DNA of 64,000 nt from Prostheceraeus crozeri (lineage: Eukaryota > Platyhelminthes > Polycladida > Euryleptidae): contig CAJQUW010012683.1 in assembly GCA_907163375.1 (NCBI GenBank), positions 58,915 through 122,914 on the forward strand, written 5' to 3'. The translations under genes and the position numbers were made by a program. Shown here piece after piece: positions 11,703-24,430 of the stretch (positions are counted from its first letter, which is position 1; each line of letters opens with the position of its first letter). Below the pieces are notes generated by a model. That model worked only from the letters and a program-made list of their open reading frames with translations. It searched no databases and was not told the origin of the DNA.

Positions 11703-12841
11703 TATTTATTATTCTTTCTGATGTGAATACCAAAGATGATGTCCCTCTCAGTTGCAGTTACATGTAGATATCAACACTTTCAAACGAGGTGAATCAATGC
11801 AGACAATTAGCAGACTTGCTGTGAATAACAAGTCAAATGTATTATTTTTCGATGAACCAAATTCAAAATGTTTTCGGTGTTTTAATATGCGATACAAAGA
11901 ACGATATGTATTCTTTTTATACAGGGTGCGGCGCAAAAACCAAGTGTTTTTTATTTCATCATATATCGGTAGATAAAGAAAGAAAATGAATGTAACTTAC
12001 GTCAATATGCTCATTGGATCATAGCATTTAAGTGTTAATTGACGTTTGACCAGAATAGTGCATAGTCAATATTTTTAAAGTACAACGATGCGACTCCATT
12101 TTCACAATTTTGAAAATCAACTTCGGCGTTCTGATTCTGACGAATTTAATTTTGAATTGAAGCCGTCAACCAGAACCAAATTCAAATCATAGAAATCTTA
12201 CTCTCTGGTCGTCATTATGCTCTATGTACATTCTGATAGCTCGATGAATGAAATCAATATTGTGAAATCTGTAGCCTATATCGAATTGAATCTGTCACGT
12301 GCGTACGTATGTTGTGAGTGAGTCTGTTTTTGTGAATTGCAGCACTAGATGTGTCTACCAAATGCTGATGAAACCCAATCGATTTTTGAATGTCACACGA
12401 AAACCTAGAAATCATTCTGCTATGAATCATTTTCGCGCAAATTGCTATATTCAAATTGCATATTCAAATGGCTCTATGGTTCTATGGCTCTTCAAGGGGC
12501 CCATGCTGAAGCTTTGCTGCTTTCAAACACTTTTGTTGTTGATCGCATCACTATCTCGTTTGCACATATTATCTGTTATATGTAGATTGTCAAGTCGTAA
12601 GCATATATGTTGATATATTACTTTCTAAGTTAAAAAACAACCTAATCAAAAGTATATTTGACGAAAATAGGAAAATATCTAAACAACAAAATGATGAGAA
12701 CTCCTCAATTTCTTACAAAGTTGTGCGCACGAAATTACTATATATCACAGATGATTACGCCTTTGATAGCACCACAGTCTTTATCAACTAGTACATCTAC
12801 TTCGTTTCGAAGGATTGCGTGTATGAAGATCATGTTTCTTT

Positions 12842-13440
12842 GTGACCAAAGATTTCAATAACTTTCTTCTTTTTCGCTGCTTCAATCGTAACTCTTCATT
12901 TTCTTTTGCTGTTTTGAGCAGTAGAACCTTTTGGAGATGCTCTATTTTTTTCTTGTTCCTTGGCTTTCGAATGCATTGTGTAGGCGGTGTGGGACTGTTG
13001 CATGCTCTTTATAAGTTGCATGTGTGGCTGCTTCATAGAGATACTTTCATGTATGGGCTTGTCCGACTTCGATTGGTATTTCAGTCAACTGGGCTGAGAT
13101 ATTGGACGTTAGAAAACTATACCTTCCTTTGCCAACTATGACATCGACCCAATTGAAAGTCCCCTCTACTAAGGGACCATGAAACACCGTTAGGACTGCC
13201 AAGTAAGGGTTATCTAATAATTCCATATTCTGTCGTCAATACGAATACACGATTCCAAAATGAGTGTAAGCGTTCTTCTGGAACAAAGTGGATGTCCAGG
13301 TCAACGGAATACAGTCGAATTTCATGAGACAGATTATTCACTTCTTTTCTGATAACATTGGGTAACTCTTTGGCAATGTCCAGTAGTTGGTTTTGAATGC
13401 CTTCACATTTTCTTTTCAGGGGATCTAATCATACCAGTCG
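12842..13440 (-). pseudogene. second hAT transposase C-terminal relic (ZBED-like)
   Basis: Minus-strand translation gives, in pieces, LYSVDLDIHFVPEERLHSFW, then NPYLAVLTVFHGPLVEGTFN, then DVIVGKGR, which together resemble the C-terminal part of hAT/ZBED-like transposases (compare the FHGPQVESTFSIMQDII segment of the element at 21900-26064). At least two frame changes separate the pieces and the downstream tail is broken. No ends or target duplication were located. It is a decayed fragment inside the ISG12-like intron. Confidence 0.55.
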
Positions 13441-13699
13441 ATAAAGAAATTGTTCAATGGCAATTAGACAATCAAGATGACTATAATCATCAATCTTAAA
13501 AAAATTTAGTTTCTCAGAACGTACTGAAAAATTCAACAACTGTATAGAAGAAGATCCTAGTCCCCCCTCCACCCTCGCCCTTCTGTTTTATAACGTTTTT
13601 GGACGAATCTCGAGACCCAATAAAGTTCACACCAAATTAATTTTCGGCAGAATCTCACCCATGCAAACAATGCACATCCAGCGCAAATATCTTATATTT

Positions 13700-14240
13700 C
13701 TACTGTGCTACTCCTGAAATGCATGTTTCTTGTATTTTTAGGGTCGCTGATTAAGGGCCACATCAGTTTTACCAAATTCCCACCTTCACCCGCAAAGCTC
13801 AAATACAACACATCCGAATTCCAGCTCAACCACCAAATTACTCAGCTCAGACAACGTTTCACATCAGATGAATAGGGGCCGGGTCAATATTCATCAGACC
13901 GGAACAAACAATCGTAGCTATTCACTCGCTAAATCAGAAAATATCATCCTTCAAAAACACATGATTTCCTGCCATTTAGGAATAGACTTAAGAAGCTCAG
14001 ATCTATACGAGTCAGGGCAAACCAACTGCTACTTTTTATTTCGAATGTGTCACTCCTGTAATGTATATTTCTTGCAATATTTGGGGTCGCCGATTATGTG
14101 CCACTCATCAGTTGTCTTAGTGAAACGACACTTAGTCGAAGATGAAAGCTACAGGATTACGCTACATGTTTTTAGGATGTTTTCCGTCATTTGGAGTCGT
14201 GAAATCTCAGTCATTTACACATTATCGCAGAATTGAATTG
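13700..14240 (+). repeat. dispersed repeat, uninterrupted copy
   Basis: Contains two related 60-bp segments with GGGTCGCTGATTAAGGGCCA (13740) and GGGGTCGCCGATTATGTGCC (14082), about 350 bp apart, and in between the order also seen around the element at 6666-9541. It is probably an old transposon of unknown class. Confidence 0.45.
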
Positions 14241-14531
14241 CAGAAATATTTATATTTTGTATACTATACACTATACATCATTAGTTAAATTTGCTTTCAG
14301 TCATTCGCGTCATGAATCTCGTGATGATCCAATACAATTATTTATAATATTATTACCTTTAATATTATTATCGCATCGAAATTGAAAAATCTCTTTATAT
14401 TTCCATTAAAAGATCAAAGGCATTTTGAAATATTACTTTCAGTTACCGGTGCTTCACTTTCATATTTTTCATAATGAAAAATTTTTAAGCATCTACTTGG
14501 TTATTGCAATGTAGTTTCAATTCTCACTCAC

Positions 14532-14696
14532 CAATACTTTGGCATGCAGCAAACAAACCACCAGTAGCACCCCCATAAATAGCACTTTGAATTGCAGCAG
14601 CTATAGAGCCGGCCGCTACTCCTGCTGCATTAAAGCCTGCTCCCGCGAGAACCGCAGGTAATCCAACAATAACTGCTAAAAACCCACCAATTGCAC
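14532..14696 (-). CDS. ISG12 (IFI6/IFI27-like) gene, main domain exon
   Basis: Minus-strand exon of 165 bp (55 codons, phase 1 at both ends) between acceptor TTTCAG (14702-14697) and donor GTGAGT (14531-14526). The translation GAIGGFLAVIVGLPAVLAGA followed by GFNAAGVAAGSIAAAIQSAI is a textbook ISG12 core: IFI27/IFI6 have GFTAAGIAAGS and then a Gly/Ala-rich second helix ending in LQS. Two hydrophobic helices are evident, consistent with a small membrane protein. The next coding exon downstream is at 5738-5817. The start codon must lie on an upstream exon (higher coordinates) that I could not identify; the composite transposon from 15299 onward may sit in that intron. No degeneration is visible, so the gene looks functional. 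Confidence 0.85.
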
Positions 14697-15298
14697 CTGA
14701 AATACATATATAATGATCACAATTTGCTTCCACGTTTCATTAATCACAGATTTTAGTTGATCATGTCAGAGGCATTTGTCAAAATAAGTAAAAGAAGCAC
14801 CCGATGATTTATTGCCGAAAAGTTGAAGTGACAACTTTAAAGCAGTCACATCGTGTATATTGTGGAACAGACAAATGCGAGGTCTAACTATTCCTTATAC
14901 ATATATAGCTAATCGCCGATGTGATTCTTTCTTAGTGTACAGGCTATATCAACAGATTAACTGTGCCGGTGCTAGTATCTAATGGGTACACTAATTGACA
15001 CGCTAGTTTCTGAAGTGATTTTAGTTTCCAATTTGATTTAGAACTTCTATTATCATTTGATTTCTCGTTTAGTCAAGAACTCGACACTGCTCTCCTACGA
15101 TAAAAAAACAGTCGAGATCTCGAGATTGAATTCAGCACCATACAGATAGGATACAAAAATATCTCTCGGCTGAGGCTACTACACATGCTGGGACAGCACA
15201 ATTTCTGTCTCGCATATGTCTCCTACGTGGGTCGGTTGAACTGATTGCTTTATGAAAGAGTACAGTGGAAATTATCAACAATGAATAAAGCACAAAAT
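14697..15298. other. upstream intron or flank of ISG12-like gene
   Basis: No coding potential, repeat or transposon end recognised before the terminus at 15299. A first exon of the ISG12-like gene could lie here or beyond the composite element, but no candidate is convincing. Confidence 0.35.
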
Positions 15299-16474
15299 CA
15301 GGGCTGCCACTCTTATCAAAAATAAAAACCGGAAAGTCAAATCGAAATGGCCCCCCTAAATTACGTAGTAGTGGGCCCCCTAAAAGTAAGAAACTTACGA
15401 TTTTTCGATATCACACAACCCGGTAAGTTTTGAAAGCGTTCAAGCAGAAGTTGGGTCTATTCTAATAAAGATGATTCTGAATCCTCACAGTTAGCAAGTA
15501 AACGCACAAAATTATTACTGATGCTTATTCAATTATCAGTTTCATCAAAGTGCACTAGAATACGTGACTCGAACAGCTGCTATTTTCAGGAGAACCGTTT
15601 TCGAAGGTTAGACAGAGTGTACTACAAATACCCCTCTACCCTCCTCCCAATGCAAAATCAATATGAAGTTATTGAACGATTGACGATTTCAACTCGATAT
15701 TGAGACTGCATGTTATCGAATAATCTACAAGTAGGCCTATGGATGATTTTACTTAACTATTTCAAAGACAACTTTCTTCATTTCCCTCAAAAATTTTACA
15801 TTCAAATTTATAATGCACTATTCTCGTGCAGCTTTGTCATTTTGTATTAATCGTGCCATGACGTCACACGGTGCAAGATCTCGTCCTCATTGTGAAGAAT
15901 TTTCATGAAACCACTAGGAAATTGTTGTCCAGCTGTTCGACGTTTGGAAGACTGCTTCATCAGAGGTTTGGTCACAGAAAATACCTTCATACAAAATCCA
16001 TGGTCAGCAGGGTCTAGATGCTTGGGCAGGCATTTTCGTATGCCATTTTCTTTGGGAGAGCCATTATTCTTTCGAGAAACCGAGAATGTGTGGTAAAATC
16101 TTCCTTTCTATGCTGCATAAAATATACCGAATGTCATGAAGGATAGGAATATCTTCATGCAGGATGGAATGCCAGCGGACTGCTACAGACCCATCGTAAA
16201 TTTTTTAATCAGCAATTCTCCTAAATCCAGGGATGAGAACACGGTGTCAGAAAAAAATCCGAAAGATGTCTTCTAGGGGGTCCAAACGTTACCTTTTCTG
16301 GGGCCCATTTTCAGTTTTGAAATGATTAAAAGTAATCCAAGATTCAATTTTAAATAGTTATGAATCTTTATGCGCCTACACACGATATACCATATGCTGC
16401 GACTAAAAATACATTGATTATTAATGCATTAAGGCCATAGATAATAATTAATTAGAGCTCAACCATTTTGAGGC

Positions 16475-16640
16475 AAAGTACCGCAGACAAAACCTCCCGC
16501 CTTTTATGAGTGCAACTAGTAGAGTTTTGATGTTTTCAAAACGCCGCAGGCGAAACCTGCACCCTTTTGAGAGTATAACTAGTAGAATTTTGATGTTTTA
16601 TAAAGCGCCGCAGGCAAAACCTCCAGGCTTTTGGGATAAA
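16475..16640 (+). repeat. tandem repeat, 2.3 units of about 75 bp
   Basis: CCGCAGACAAAACCTCCCGCC, CCGCAGGCGAAACCTGCACCC and CCGCAGGCAAAACCTCCAGGC-like words recur with AACTAGTAGA.TTTTGATGTTTT between them. Three diverged unit starts are at about 16481, 16542 and 16608. Confidence 0.55.
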
Positions 16641-17775
16641 CCTCCGACTGTTTAATTCTCTAATATTTAGCTAGATGAATAGAATGAATGTTCAATATGT
16701 CCCTCTTTTAGAATTTCAAAATTAGGGTACTTTGAAAAATTCCCACTTTCAAAAGATAAAAACATTCCCGGTAAACTCTTGTTTTATTTTGAACAACGAA
16801 TGAAACGAATTATCAGAGAGTCTATAAAGTATCTAATCAATTCACTGGTCTTCTTCACAGTCAGCAAATTTAATGCACTTTTCAATTTGCTCCAGCGCAA
16901 TCCTCGTGTACCCCCGATCCACATTAAGTGCATTGTATCCAACCTGAAGTGTGTCATCACTATACCCCCTATCACAGAACTGACAGAAGTTACTTGTTGA
17001 TGTTTGAGGCTGTGTATCCATTACAACAGGTTGAGCTGGATTGGAGATATTTCGAGATTTTGCTTTCTTCATAGGCCTATTTTCTCTGCTTGTTGAACTT
17101 CGGAAACATAGTGGGAGGCAGTCAAGACACCAAATATCTTTGGTCTCTCAGCTGCAATTCATCCTCGTCGCTCACACGATGAGGTTTATTAAGCTGGAGA
17201 GACATAACGCTTAGAGTGTCCCATATTACCCACCATACATATCTTATTAAAAGCTATCAAAATATTTGATAAAATTCTTGAATTGAAAAAGTGAAATATT
17301 GTAAGCATAGCAAAAGACCCCCATCAGTTTCCATATCCAATACATTTAAATTCATGAGAAAACTTGACTGATGATATAATAATAGCTTTACTGAAATCTA
17401 AATTTTACATCAGCCCTATTTTTGATCTACAAATATTCATATATCACTTGTATTTTAATCACACAAGCGTAAGTATGCAGTAATTTTTGAATGCACCGGT
17501 ATGCAGAATTTCTACACGAAACGCAAATTCAACACGAAAATAAATCCTTATCACTTCTGCAGTTGTTTGCGAGATTTCAATTTTCGCTGGTGTCTTCGCC
17601 TAAAATTAGCCGCTTGTGTTCCCGAAACGTTTTAGTAGATTTTTCTTCCATATTTTTCTGGCACGATTCTTGAAAGACACGTTTTGGAGAGTATCAAAAC
17701 GATCAGAACTCAATTCATAATAACAACTTTTTCGTCAAGCATTCCCACCTAAAAAAAGTAAAAATTTTATTACTT

Positions 17776-18851
17776 GGGTCATTCCACAAAAAAACGACAA
17801 ATGGCCTGTGGCGAAGGTTCTCAGATTTTCTTCAAACTTTAACAGCTGATTGTTCTTGATGGAAACCTACAGAAATCAAATAGTTCCGTCTAACTCGTCA
17901 TACTTTCCGAACTACAGCCTTCTGAAGAAGACTATGCTCGACAAAAACAATCTTCTATCTTCAATTTTTTAAAAATTTCCGTACTTTTGAAGACCTATAT
18001 CTCAAAGACTAAGTAAGCTATCGTCGCAATGTTTCATATGTGTATTATACTAGTGTAGGTTAGTATGCATATCAATTTTCAGCCCGATACCATCATTCAA
18101 TCGTGAGATACAGCTTCTCAAAGTTGACTAAAATTTTAGGCCTACTTTTTTATATTCAAAACTAGCTCAATTCCATGGGCAAAATTCTTCCTGAAGATGT
18201 ACTCCAAAGTCGATGATTTTTTCACTATGCATTATGAATGATAGCTGATAAGAGCTAGTACCAAGAGAAAGTTTCTACTGCAAGTCGTTGTCGAACTGGA
18301 AGTCGACGAAATTTGATTTGTTTTGAAAAATAGCAAAAATGGCCATTTTTGATGATCATTTCCCGTTGACTGACTACTCCGATTACGTGAAAGTTTTTGT
18401 AAACCGCACTATGAAGCTGATAATTAACATACTCAAAGCTGAACGTGCGCTTCGGCTTTGTTTAGGAGCTAGAGCAGTTTGAATTATCACTTATTTTCAT
18501 ATTCTACTCTTGTAAGTTTATAAGTAGTATATATTATATGTCCAAATTGGGACTATTGTTTTTACCAGTCTATACTCAGATTCACTGCAACTTTGTTTGT
18601 TTCCAATTTTATTGCAGATAAACCATTTTGACGACATTAGACATCGTCTACATTGTGATTATCACAGAGTGGCAGGCTCTTGCGTTATCTCTCCAGTCTG
18701 TAGAAATAAATATAAATGCATTTATGAATCAATAAGCTATATTATCCACAGCTCAACACGGTCTCCATGAACTCCATTCACTTACGGAGTCTTTTCGCAT
18801 AGTTTTCCAGAAAAAGTCGCAAGGCATCCTTGTCCAATTCATTGAATGCTT
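17776..18851 (+). repeat. left inverted arm of the 4-kb element
   Basis: Pairs with 20669-21754. Immediately inside the outermost 25 bp the arms differ by a short replacement; the rest matches almost base for base until about 18851, where the left arm lacks some 80 bp found on the right. Confidence 0.85.
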
Positions 18852-19785
18852 GATAAGCCTTACTTTCGAATGCTACCCAAATAATAAAAAATCACGTTGA
18901 CTTAGGTCTGGACTTTTGTATGGCCACTTCACGGAATTTGGTCCGTAACCTATTCAACTGCGAGGAAATGTTTGGTCGAGGAATAATCTTGCCTCCTTGC
19001 TCCAAAGCGGAGGCTCAAAAAATTTGCTTTTATCGAAGGTGTGGAGCAGCGAAGACTTAACATGCCGCTTAACAAACTTTCAAATGTGTTGTTCGGTCAA
19101 TTTCAGAAACGAATTTTATCTCTGAAAATTAGACTTTTCAATCACTACGATGATTTCCTGACACTTCCCATTTATCTACTCGTTAGTTTTCCAGTAAATT
19201 CATGTCAAAGATGCAGGATGACGACATAGCTGCCAATTCACGCTTTCTGTGTATCTGAGACAGAACGGCGCTCACGAGACAGGAGGTTCGCCGTGGTTGG
19301 CTGGTAATGATAAACCTGTAGCATGCAAGCTGACAAATCTCCGTGAATCTCTAAATGGACCAAAGGTACAAACAAAAGCCATTAGATTATTCTTGAAGAG
19401 AATATATCGAATGGTCATAAAATGAAATATTTGTGGTCAAGATGCAACACATTACTCTTACAGAAGGCAAAATACGACAAAGATGCCGTTGCTGAAATCG
19501 TTGCTGAATACTAAAAGTTATTTTGATTATTTGGAAAATCAATAGTTAGACTATCTAGAGCAGCTGACTTAGCTGATATAGCTCTCTTCACTTTCTAGTC
19601 ATGCATCACATGGCAACAATCAAATAATAAAGGCTGTCTGATTTTGAACTGTTCCTTCAACATGGTGTATCTTAGATTATCTACTTTATCTTATTCCTTT
19701 AAAATTTTCATACAACACTGTGAGTCAGTTTAAAATGAGCTCGTCCAATTCTATTACACGGCATTTTTTCAGTCTTTCTGAAAGG

Positions 19786-20010
19786 TGCAGAAGGCAAACT
19801 CTTTGGGATCGCACGTTTTATTTGTACACTTGTAGGCTATTCACAGCATTGTTCAGTTTTAGCGATTTTGTACATGTTCAGAGAACATAAACAAGAAGTT
19901 GCAGAAGGCAAACTCTTTGGGATCGCCCGTTTTGTTTGTACACTTGTAGGCTATTCGCAGCATTGTTCAGTTTTGGCGATTTTGTACATGTTCAGGGAAC
20001 ATAAACAAGT
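19786..20010 (+). repeat. 117-bp direct tandem duplication
   Basis: GCAGAAGGCAAACTCTTTGGG...CATAAACAAG occurs at about 19788 and again at 19901, differing at only a handful of bases. It lies in the core of the long-armed element. Confidence 0.85.
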
Positions 20011-20159
20011 GACTTCCTTTTCATTCTTTCCCGTGAGTTGATCGTCCTATGCATAGCTGATTCGTCACGAAACATCATTGGGTGATATGACGTTTTTTTA
20101 ATAATCGTCCACATGCATCGACACGGACCACGTCGACTGAATTTGGTGTTTATCAAAAT

Positions 20160-20510
20160 TCTCTTCTCAGAGTAAGCATGCCTAGAGTATGTGACCACAA
20201 TCCGTTCGTTCAAAATTTGAGTGAAGAGGACATGGCTCGACTAGTGTTTGCTGTGTGTAAAACTTTTGGGAAATCGTTCCTGATCTGTTCAGCTTCATTC
20301 AACCGACGAAGCGCAAATGTAGCTGGTGAGATAGTCAACCCCCATGGCATCAAGCAAGAGCTATCTCTTCATTGTCCGAAGGTCGTTGTTTTGGATTGAG
20401 TATGGAGAGGTGATGTCATCGGTCCCTTCTTTTTTCAAGGCAACGTCAATTGCGATAATTATCTCGACATGTTAAAAGTTTTCGCTGTTTCACATCTTCG
20501 TCAAAAGCGA
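20160..20510 (+). pseudogene. Tc1/mariner-like transposase relic
   Basis: Plus-strand frames read LSEEDMARLVFAVCKTFGKS, NPHGIKQELSLHCPKVVV and, after a stop at 20398, VWRGDVIGPFFFQGNVNCDN followed by YLDMLKVFAVSHLRQ. This is the order of mid-catalytic segments in mariner-type transposases (the SPKVMVWCG and IGPFFF...NYL region). The SDE segment appears degraded and the N- and C-terminal thirds are not recognisable. The fragment sits between the long inverted arms and is non-functional. A minus-strand segment FRDESAMHRTIN at 20045-20080 may be a second, inverted scrap. Confidence 0.55.
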
Positions 20511-20668
20511 ATTTTGAGCGCCTCCCTGAGGTTACGGACCAAACTCCCTGAGGTGGCTGTCCAGAAGTTCAATCGTACGTCCACGTGATTTTTTTCTTTG
20601 GAGAGCAACCAAAAGTAGGGCTTATGAAGCAAAACTTCAATGGATGATTCGAAGGATGAAATCAGGGA

Positions 20669-21754
20669 AGCATTCAATGAATTGGGCAAGGATGCCTTGC
20701 GACTTTTTCTGGAAAACTATGCGAAAAGACTCCGTAAGTGAATGAAGTTCATGGAGACCGTGTTGAGCTGTGGATAATATAGCTTATTGATTCATAAATG
20801 CATTTATATTTATTTCTACAGACTGGAGAGATAACGCAAGAGCCTGCCACTCTGTGATAATCACAATGTAGACGATGTCTAATGTCGTCAAAATGGTTTA
20901 TCTGCAATAAAATTGGAAACAAACAAAGTTGCAGTGAATCTGAGTATAGACTGGTAAAAACAATAGTCCCAATTTGGACATATAATATATACTACTTATA
21001 AACTTACAAGAGTAGAATATGAAAATAAGTGATAATTCAAACTGCTCTAGCTCCTAAACAAAGCCGAAGCGCACGTTCAGCTTTGAGTATGTTAATTATC
21101 AGCTTCATAGTGCGGTTTACAAAAACTTTCACGTAAATCGGAGTAGTCAGTCAACGGGAAATGATCATCAAAAATGGCCATTTTTGCTATTTTTCAAAAC
21201 AAATCAAATTTCGTCGACTTCCAGTTCGACAACGACTTGCAGTAGAAACTTTCTCTTGGTACTAGCTCTTATCAGCTATCATTCATAATGCATAGTGAAA
21301 AAATCATCGACTTTGGAGTACATCTTCAGGAAGAATTTTGCCCATGGAATTGAGCTAGTTTTGAATATAAAAAAGTAGGCCTAAAATTTTAGTCAACTTT
21401 GAGAAGCTGTATCTCACGATTGAATGATGGTATCGGGCTGAAAATTGATATGCATACTAACCTACACTAGTATAATACACATATGAAACATTGCGACGAT
21501 AGCTTACTTAGTCTTTGAGATATAGGTCTTCAAAAGTACGGAAATTTTTAAAAAATTGAAGATAGAAGATTGTTTTTGTCGAGCATAGTCTTCTTCAGAA
21601 GGCTGTAGTTCGGAAAGTATGACGAGTTAGACGGAACTATTTGATTTCTGTAGGTTTCCATCAAGAACAATCAGCTGTTAAAGTTTGAAGAAAATCTGAG
21701 AACCTTCGCCACACACCTTTCCCGAAATCCGTCGTTTTTTTTGTGGAATGACCC
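20669..21754 (-). repeat. right inverted arm of the 4-kb element
   Basis: Reverse complement of 17776-18851, with single-base indels such as one in the TTTACGTGAAAG region. Confidence 0.85.
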
Positions 21755-24185
21755 ACTTGCGTTTTGTCCAGTTTCTTAGGATTGACGAAAGGATCACTGA
21801 CTTCCTTGTAAAAGAATCTTCTGCTCAAGTATCAAGAGGATTTATAGAAAGCATCAGCCTTGAATTTGATCGTCCCTAAAAATTGCAGGATCTTTAAGGC
21901 AGGCATGAAAATGGACCGAAAATAAAAACCCGGTAAATCTAACAGATCCAAAAATTCATGGCGAGCGGCCATGCGGAGCGAGTCTATAATATCCGAGCTT
22001 GCTCGGAAAAGTTTTGTGATTTTAGATGTTAGAATGCATTTCCTGACATCTCAGACATAACTTGATGGGCAATAATATCTGGTTCGCCTGTGGCTACTTT
22101 TTAGGTTTTATGACTGACAGGCTGTCTTAAACAGTTTCTATCTCAAGCAACTTGTAGAATATACTGTATATATTTTTCGGGATAAGTTATCAGTTAAATT
22201 AGCCGAAAATTTAAAATTAGACAGAGATGGGACTCCAAAATTATTTTATTTTTAATTCAATCATATAAATTATCATAAGCATTAAGTTTAACACAAATAG
22301 TCCTTGCGATACAACTAAACAAAGCTTTAGCTATCCATGAAGCAAGGCAAAACATAAAACAAGGATTACTTTTGAAGGTACACATAATAGTTAATATCCT
22401 AAGAAATACAAAATCACTTAGCTTATGACAGCTTCCTTAATTTTGCCAATTTGGCTAACCTAGATCGGTAGTGCTCTTTCTTCTGCCAACATTGACAACT
22501 GATTAGCTTTTCTTTTGGAGATAACGTTCATAGTTCTTACTACAGCAACTTTCTTCTTTTCCTCAATTGCAATCCGCTCCATCTCCTGTCTTTCCTGATA
22601 TCGTTTTGCGGAAGTACGCATATTTATTGACAATTTCTTGTCCACATGATCATAGGCCACATCAGACCTTTTGAACGCAATGTGTATTTGACAGTTTGGA
22701 TAGCGCTAAGTGTTTCAATACGGAGATGGGATGACTGAGGATCAATGATGTCTTGCATAATGCTGAAGGTAGACTCTACTTGAGGCCCATGAAAACAGGA
22801 CAGTATTGCGAATACAAATTTTGATAATACAGGATAATCACCACGTTGAAGGTTCCACCATTCATCAATACGTTGATCTCTGGAAAAGGTGGTATATTAC
22901 TGTGGTGGAAAAAGCGCACTTCCATTTCAAAGGAGTCTTTTTCATCTCCCTGAATAACATTTGGAGCTAGTTTAGCAAACTGCAACATATATCTTAACGA
23001 TAAGCTGTGACCTTGAGCATTGGGATCAATGGTTGAGATGCATTTTAATGCCAAGTTGTCTACAGGCATTTTCTTCTGAAGATAGGAGCCACAGGAGATG
23101 AAAGGCAACTTGACTTTTTCAAAAAATTGCTGCTGTGTTATTTCACGACATTCTTCAAGAATATTTCTGGTTTTTGAACCAATGAGACTAATTTAAATGG
23201 AAGTCAGTATTGGTTACATCTGTAGATACCAAATGGTTGCTTCCTTTCGGAATGTGTTCTGGTTTTATAAAACACGAAAAAAACTTTTGAAGTAGCTTCA
23301 TGTGCTCATCATGGAGAATATGAACAACAGGTTTATCACTCTGAAAAAGCAACACAAATTGTTTCAAAAGAGGTAACACTGCTTCAAAGAGATGTAATTG
23401 CAACAAAGACTCTTTGCGTGAGTGAAATAGAAAAGAAACAATTTTTGTTTTTCTTTGCTTGCCATCTTCTGTCATATTACGTCGTGATCGAAGTGCATTT
23501 TGCAGTTCTCTTATACGCTCTCGTGATTCAGCACTGCATTGTCTTCGACGAAGTATCTCTACTGTCTTATGAAGATAACCGATTTGTTCATCTTTCGGTA
23601 TAAAACTGTAGTAGAACAATGTGAATGCATCTAATAACCGCAAAGTATCAATGGTAACATCATATACAGACAGCCACCTGTGAGGTATGTGCTGCTGCGG
23701 TTTAGTAAACTTAGTTCCAAGTAAAAGACACAACTCTTCCAGAATTTCGGAAAGGTACATCACTTTAAATCGGTATGAATAGTATTGAACAGTTGATGAA
23801 TCTCAAATTGCTTACAAAATACTTTAGAAGAATTGTGAGCATGGTGACAGCTGTCACCATCGATATCAAGAAGATGAAGAGCTTTTTCATTTCGTATTTT
23901 CGCCTCTAAACCATTTTTTGCACCGCGCATTACACTGCAAGAATCCATTAAAATCGATACTAGATTAGACCATGGCAGCTTTTTGGTTTCAAACAGATCG
24001 ACTAATGCATCAAACAGACATTGGCTTGTATTTTTTGTGACCTTAATAGATGCCAAATGGTGGCAAACAACCTGATTAACAACATTAGAAAAGAAACAAA
24101 CAAGAATTGTCAAGACCTTATTCGAATTACTAGCCGTTGCTTCATCGATAGTTCTCGCCTTTTCATTAATATTAATTGCTTGCCC

Positions 24186-24430
24186 ATTACAGTTCTATAA
24201 CCTGTGGACCTGCCCTATCTATACCTTTTCAACATCAAATTCAGAATAATCAATTTCAATTTCGGAATAGTCAACATCAAATTCAGAATAATCAATTTCA
24301 ATTTCGGAATAGTCAACATCAAATTCAGAATAATCAATTTCAATTTCGGAATAGTCAACTTCAAATTCAGAATAATCAATTTCAATTTCGGAATAGTCAA
24401 CTTCAAATTCGGAATAGTCAATATCAAATT
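24186..24430 (+). repeat. minisatellite of 42-bp unit inside hAT coding region
   Basis: About five units alternating AATTCAGAATAATCAATTTC and AATTTCGGAATAGTCAACATC. Each 42-bp unit is itself a diverged dimer of 21 bp. The array interrupts the hAT transposase between the VKFSL segment and the NINEKARTIDEA segment. Confidence 0.85.

Larger units (their letters stand above)
5818..14531 (-). other. 8.7-kb intron of the ISG12-like gene
   Basis: Bounded by GTGAGT at 14531-14526 and TTTCAG at 5823-5818 on the minus strand, with the same phase on both sides. It holds a 2.9-kb hAT-like element (6666-9541), a LINE-like GC-rich relic, copies of a dispersed repeat, a tandem repeat and two hAT transposase relics. 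Stretches 9700-10700 and 11750-12840 hold nothing I recognise apart from a purine-rich tract at 10565-10640. Confidence 0.6.
17776..21754. mobile_element. 4-kb element with 1.1-kb inverted terminal arms
   Basis: Arms 17776-18851 and 20669-21754 are inverted copies of each other with very few differences. They start GGGTCATTCCACAAAA and are flanked by ACTT on both sides (17772-17775, 21755-21758), a possible 4-bp target duplication. The 1.8-kb core holds a mariner-like relic on the plus strand and a 117-bp tandem duplication. Long-armed foldback elements occur in several DNA transposon groups and I cannot assign this one. The core transposase reads as Tc1/mariner, yet mariner arms are normally short, so it may be a passenger. 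Confidence 0.75.

Noticed and set aside
11921-11990. CAGGGTGCGGCGCAAAAACC as a transposon end
   Set aside because: Looks like a terminal sequence, but no inverted partner was found in the window, so no element could be delimited.
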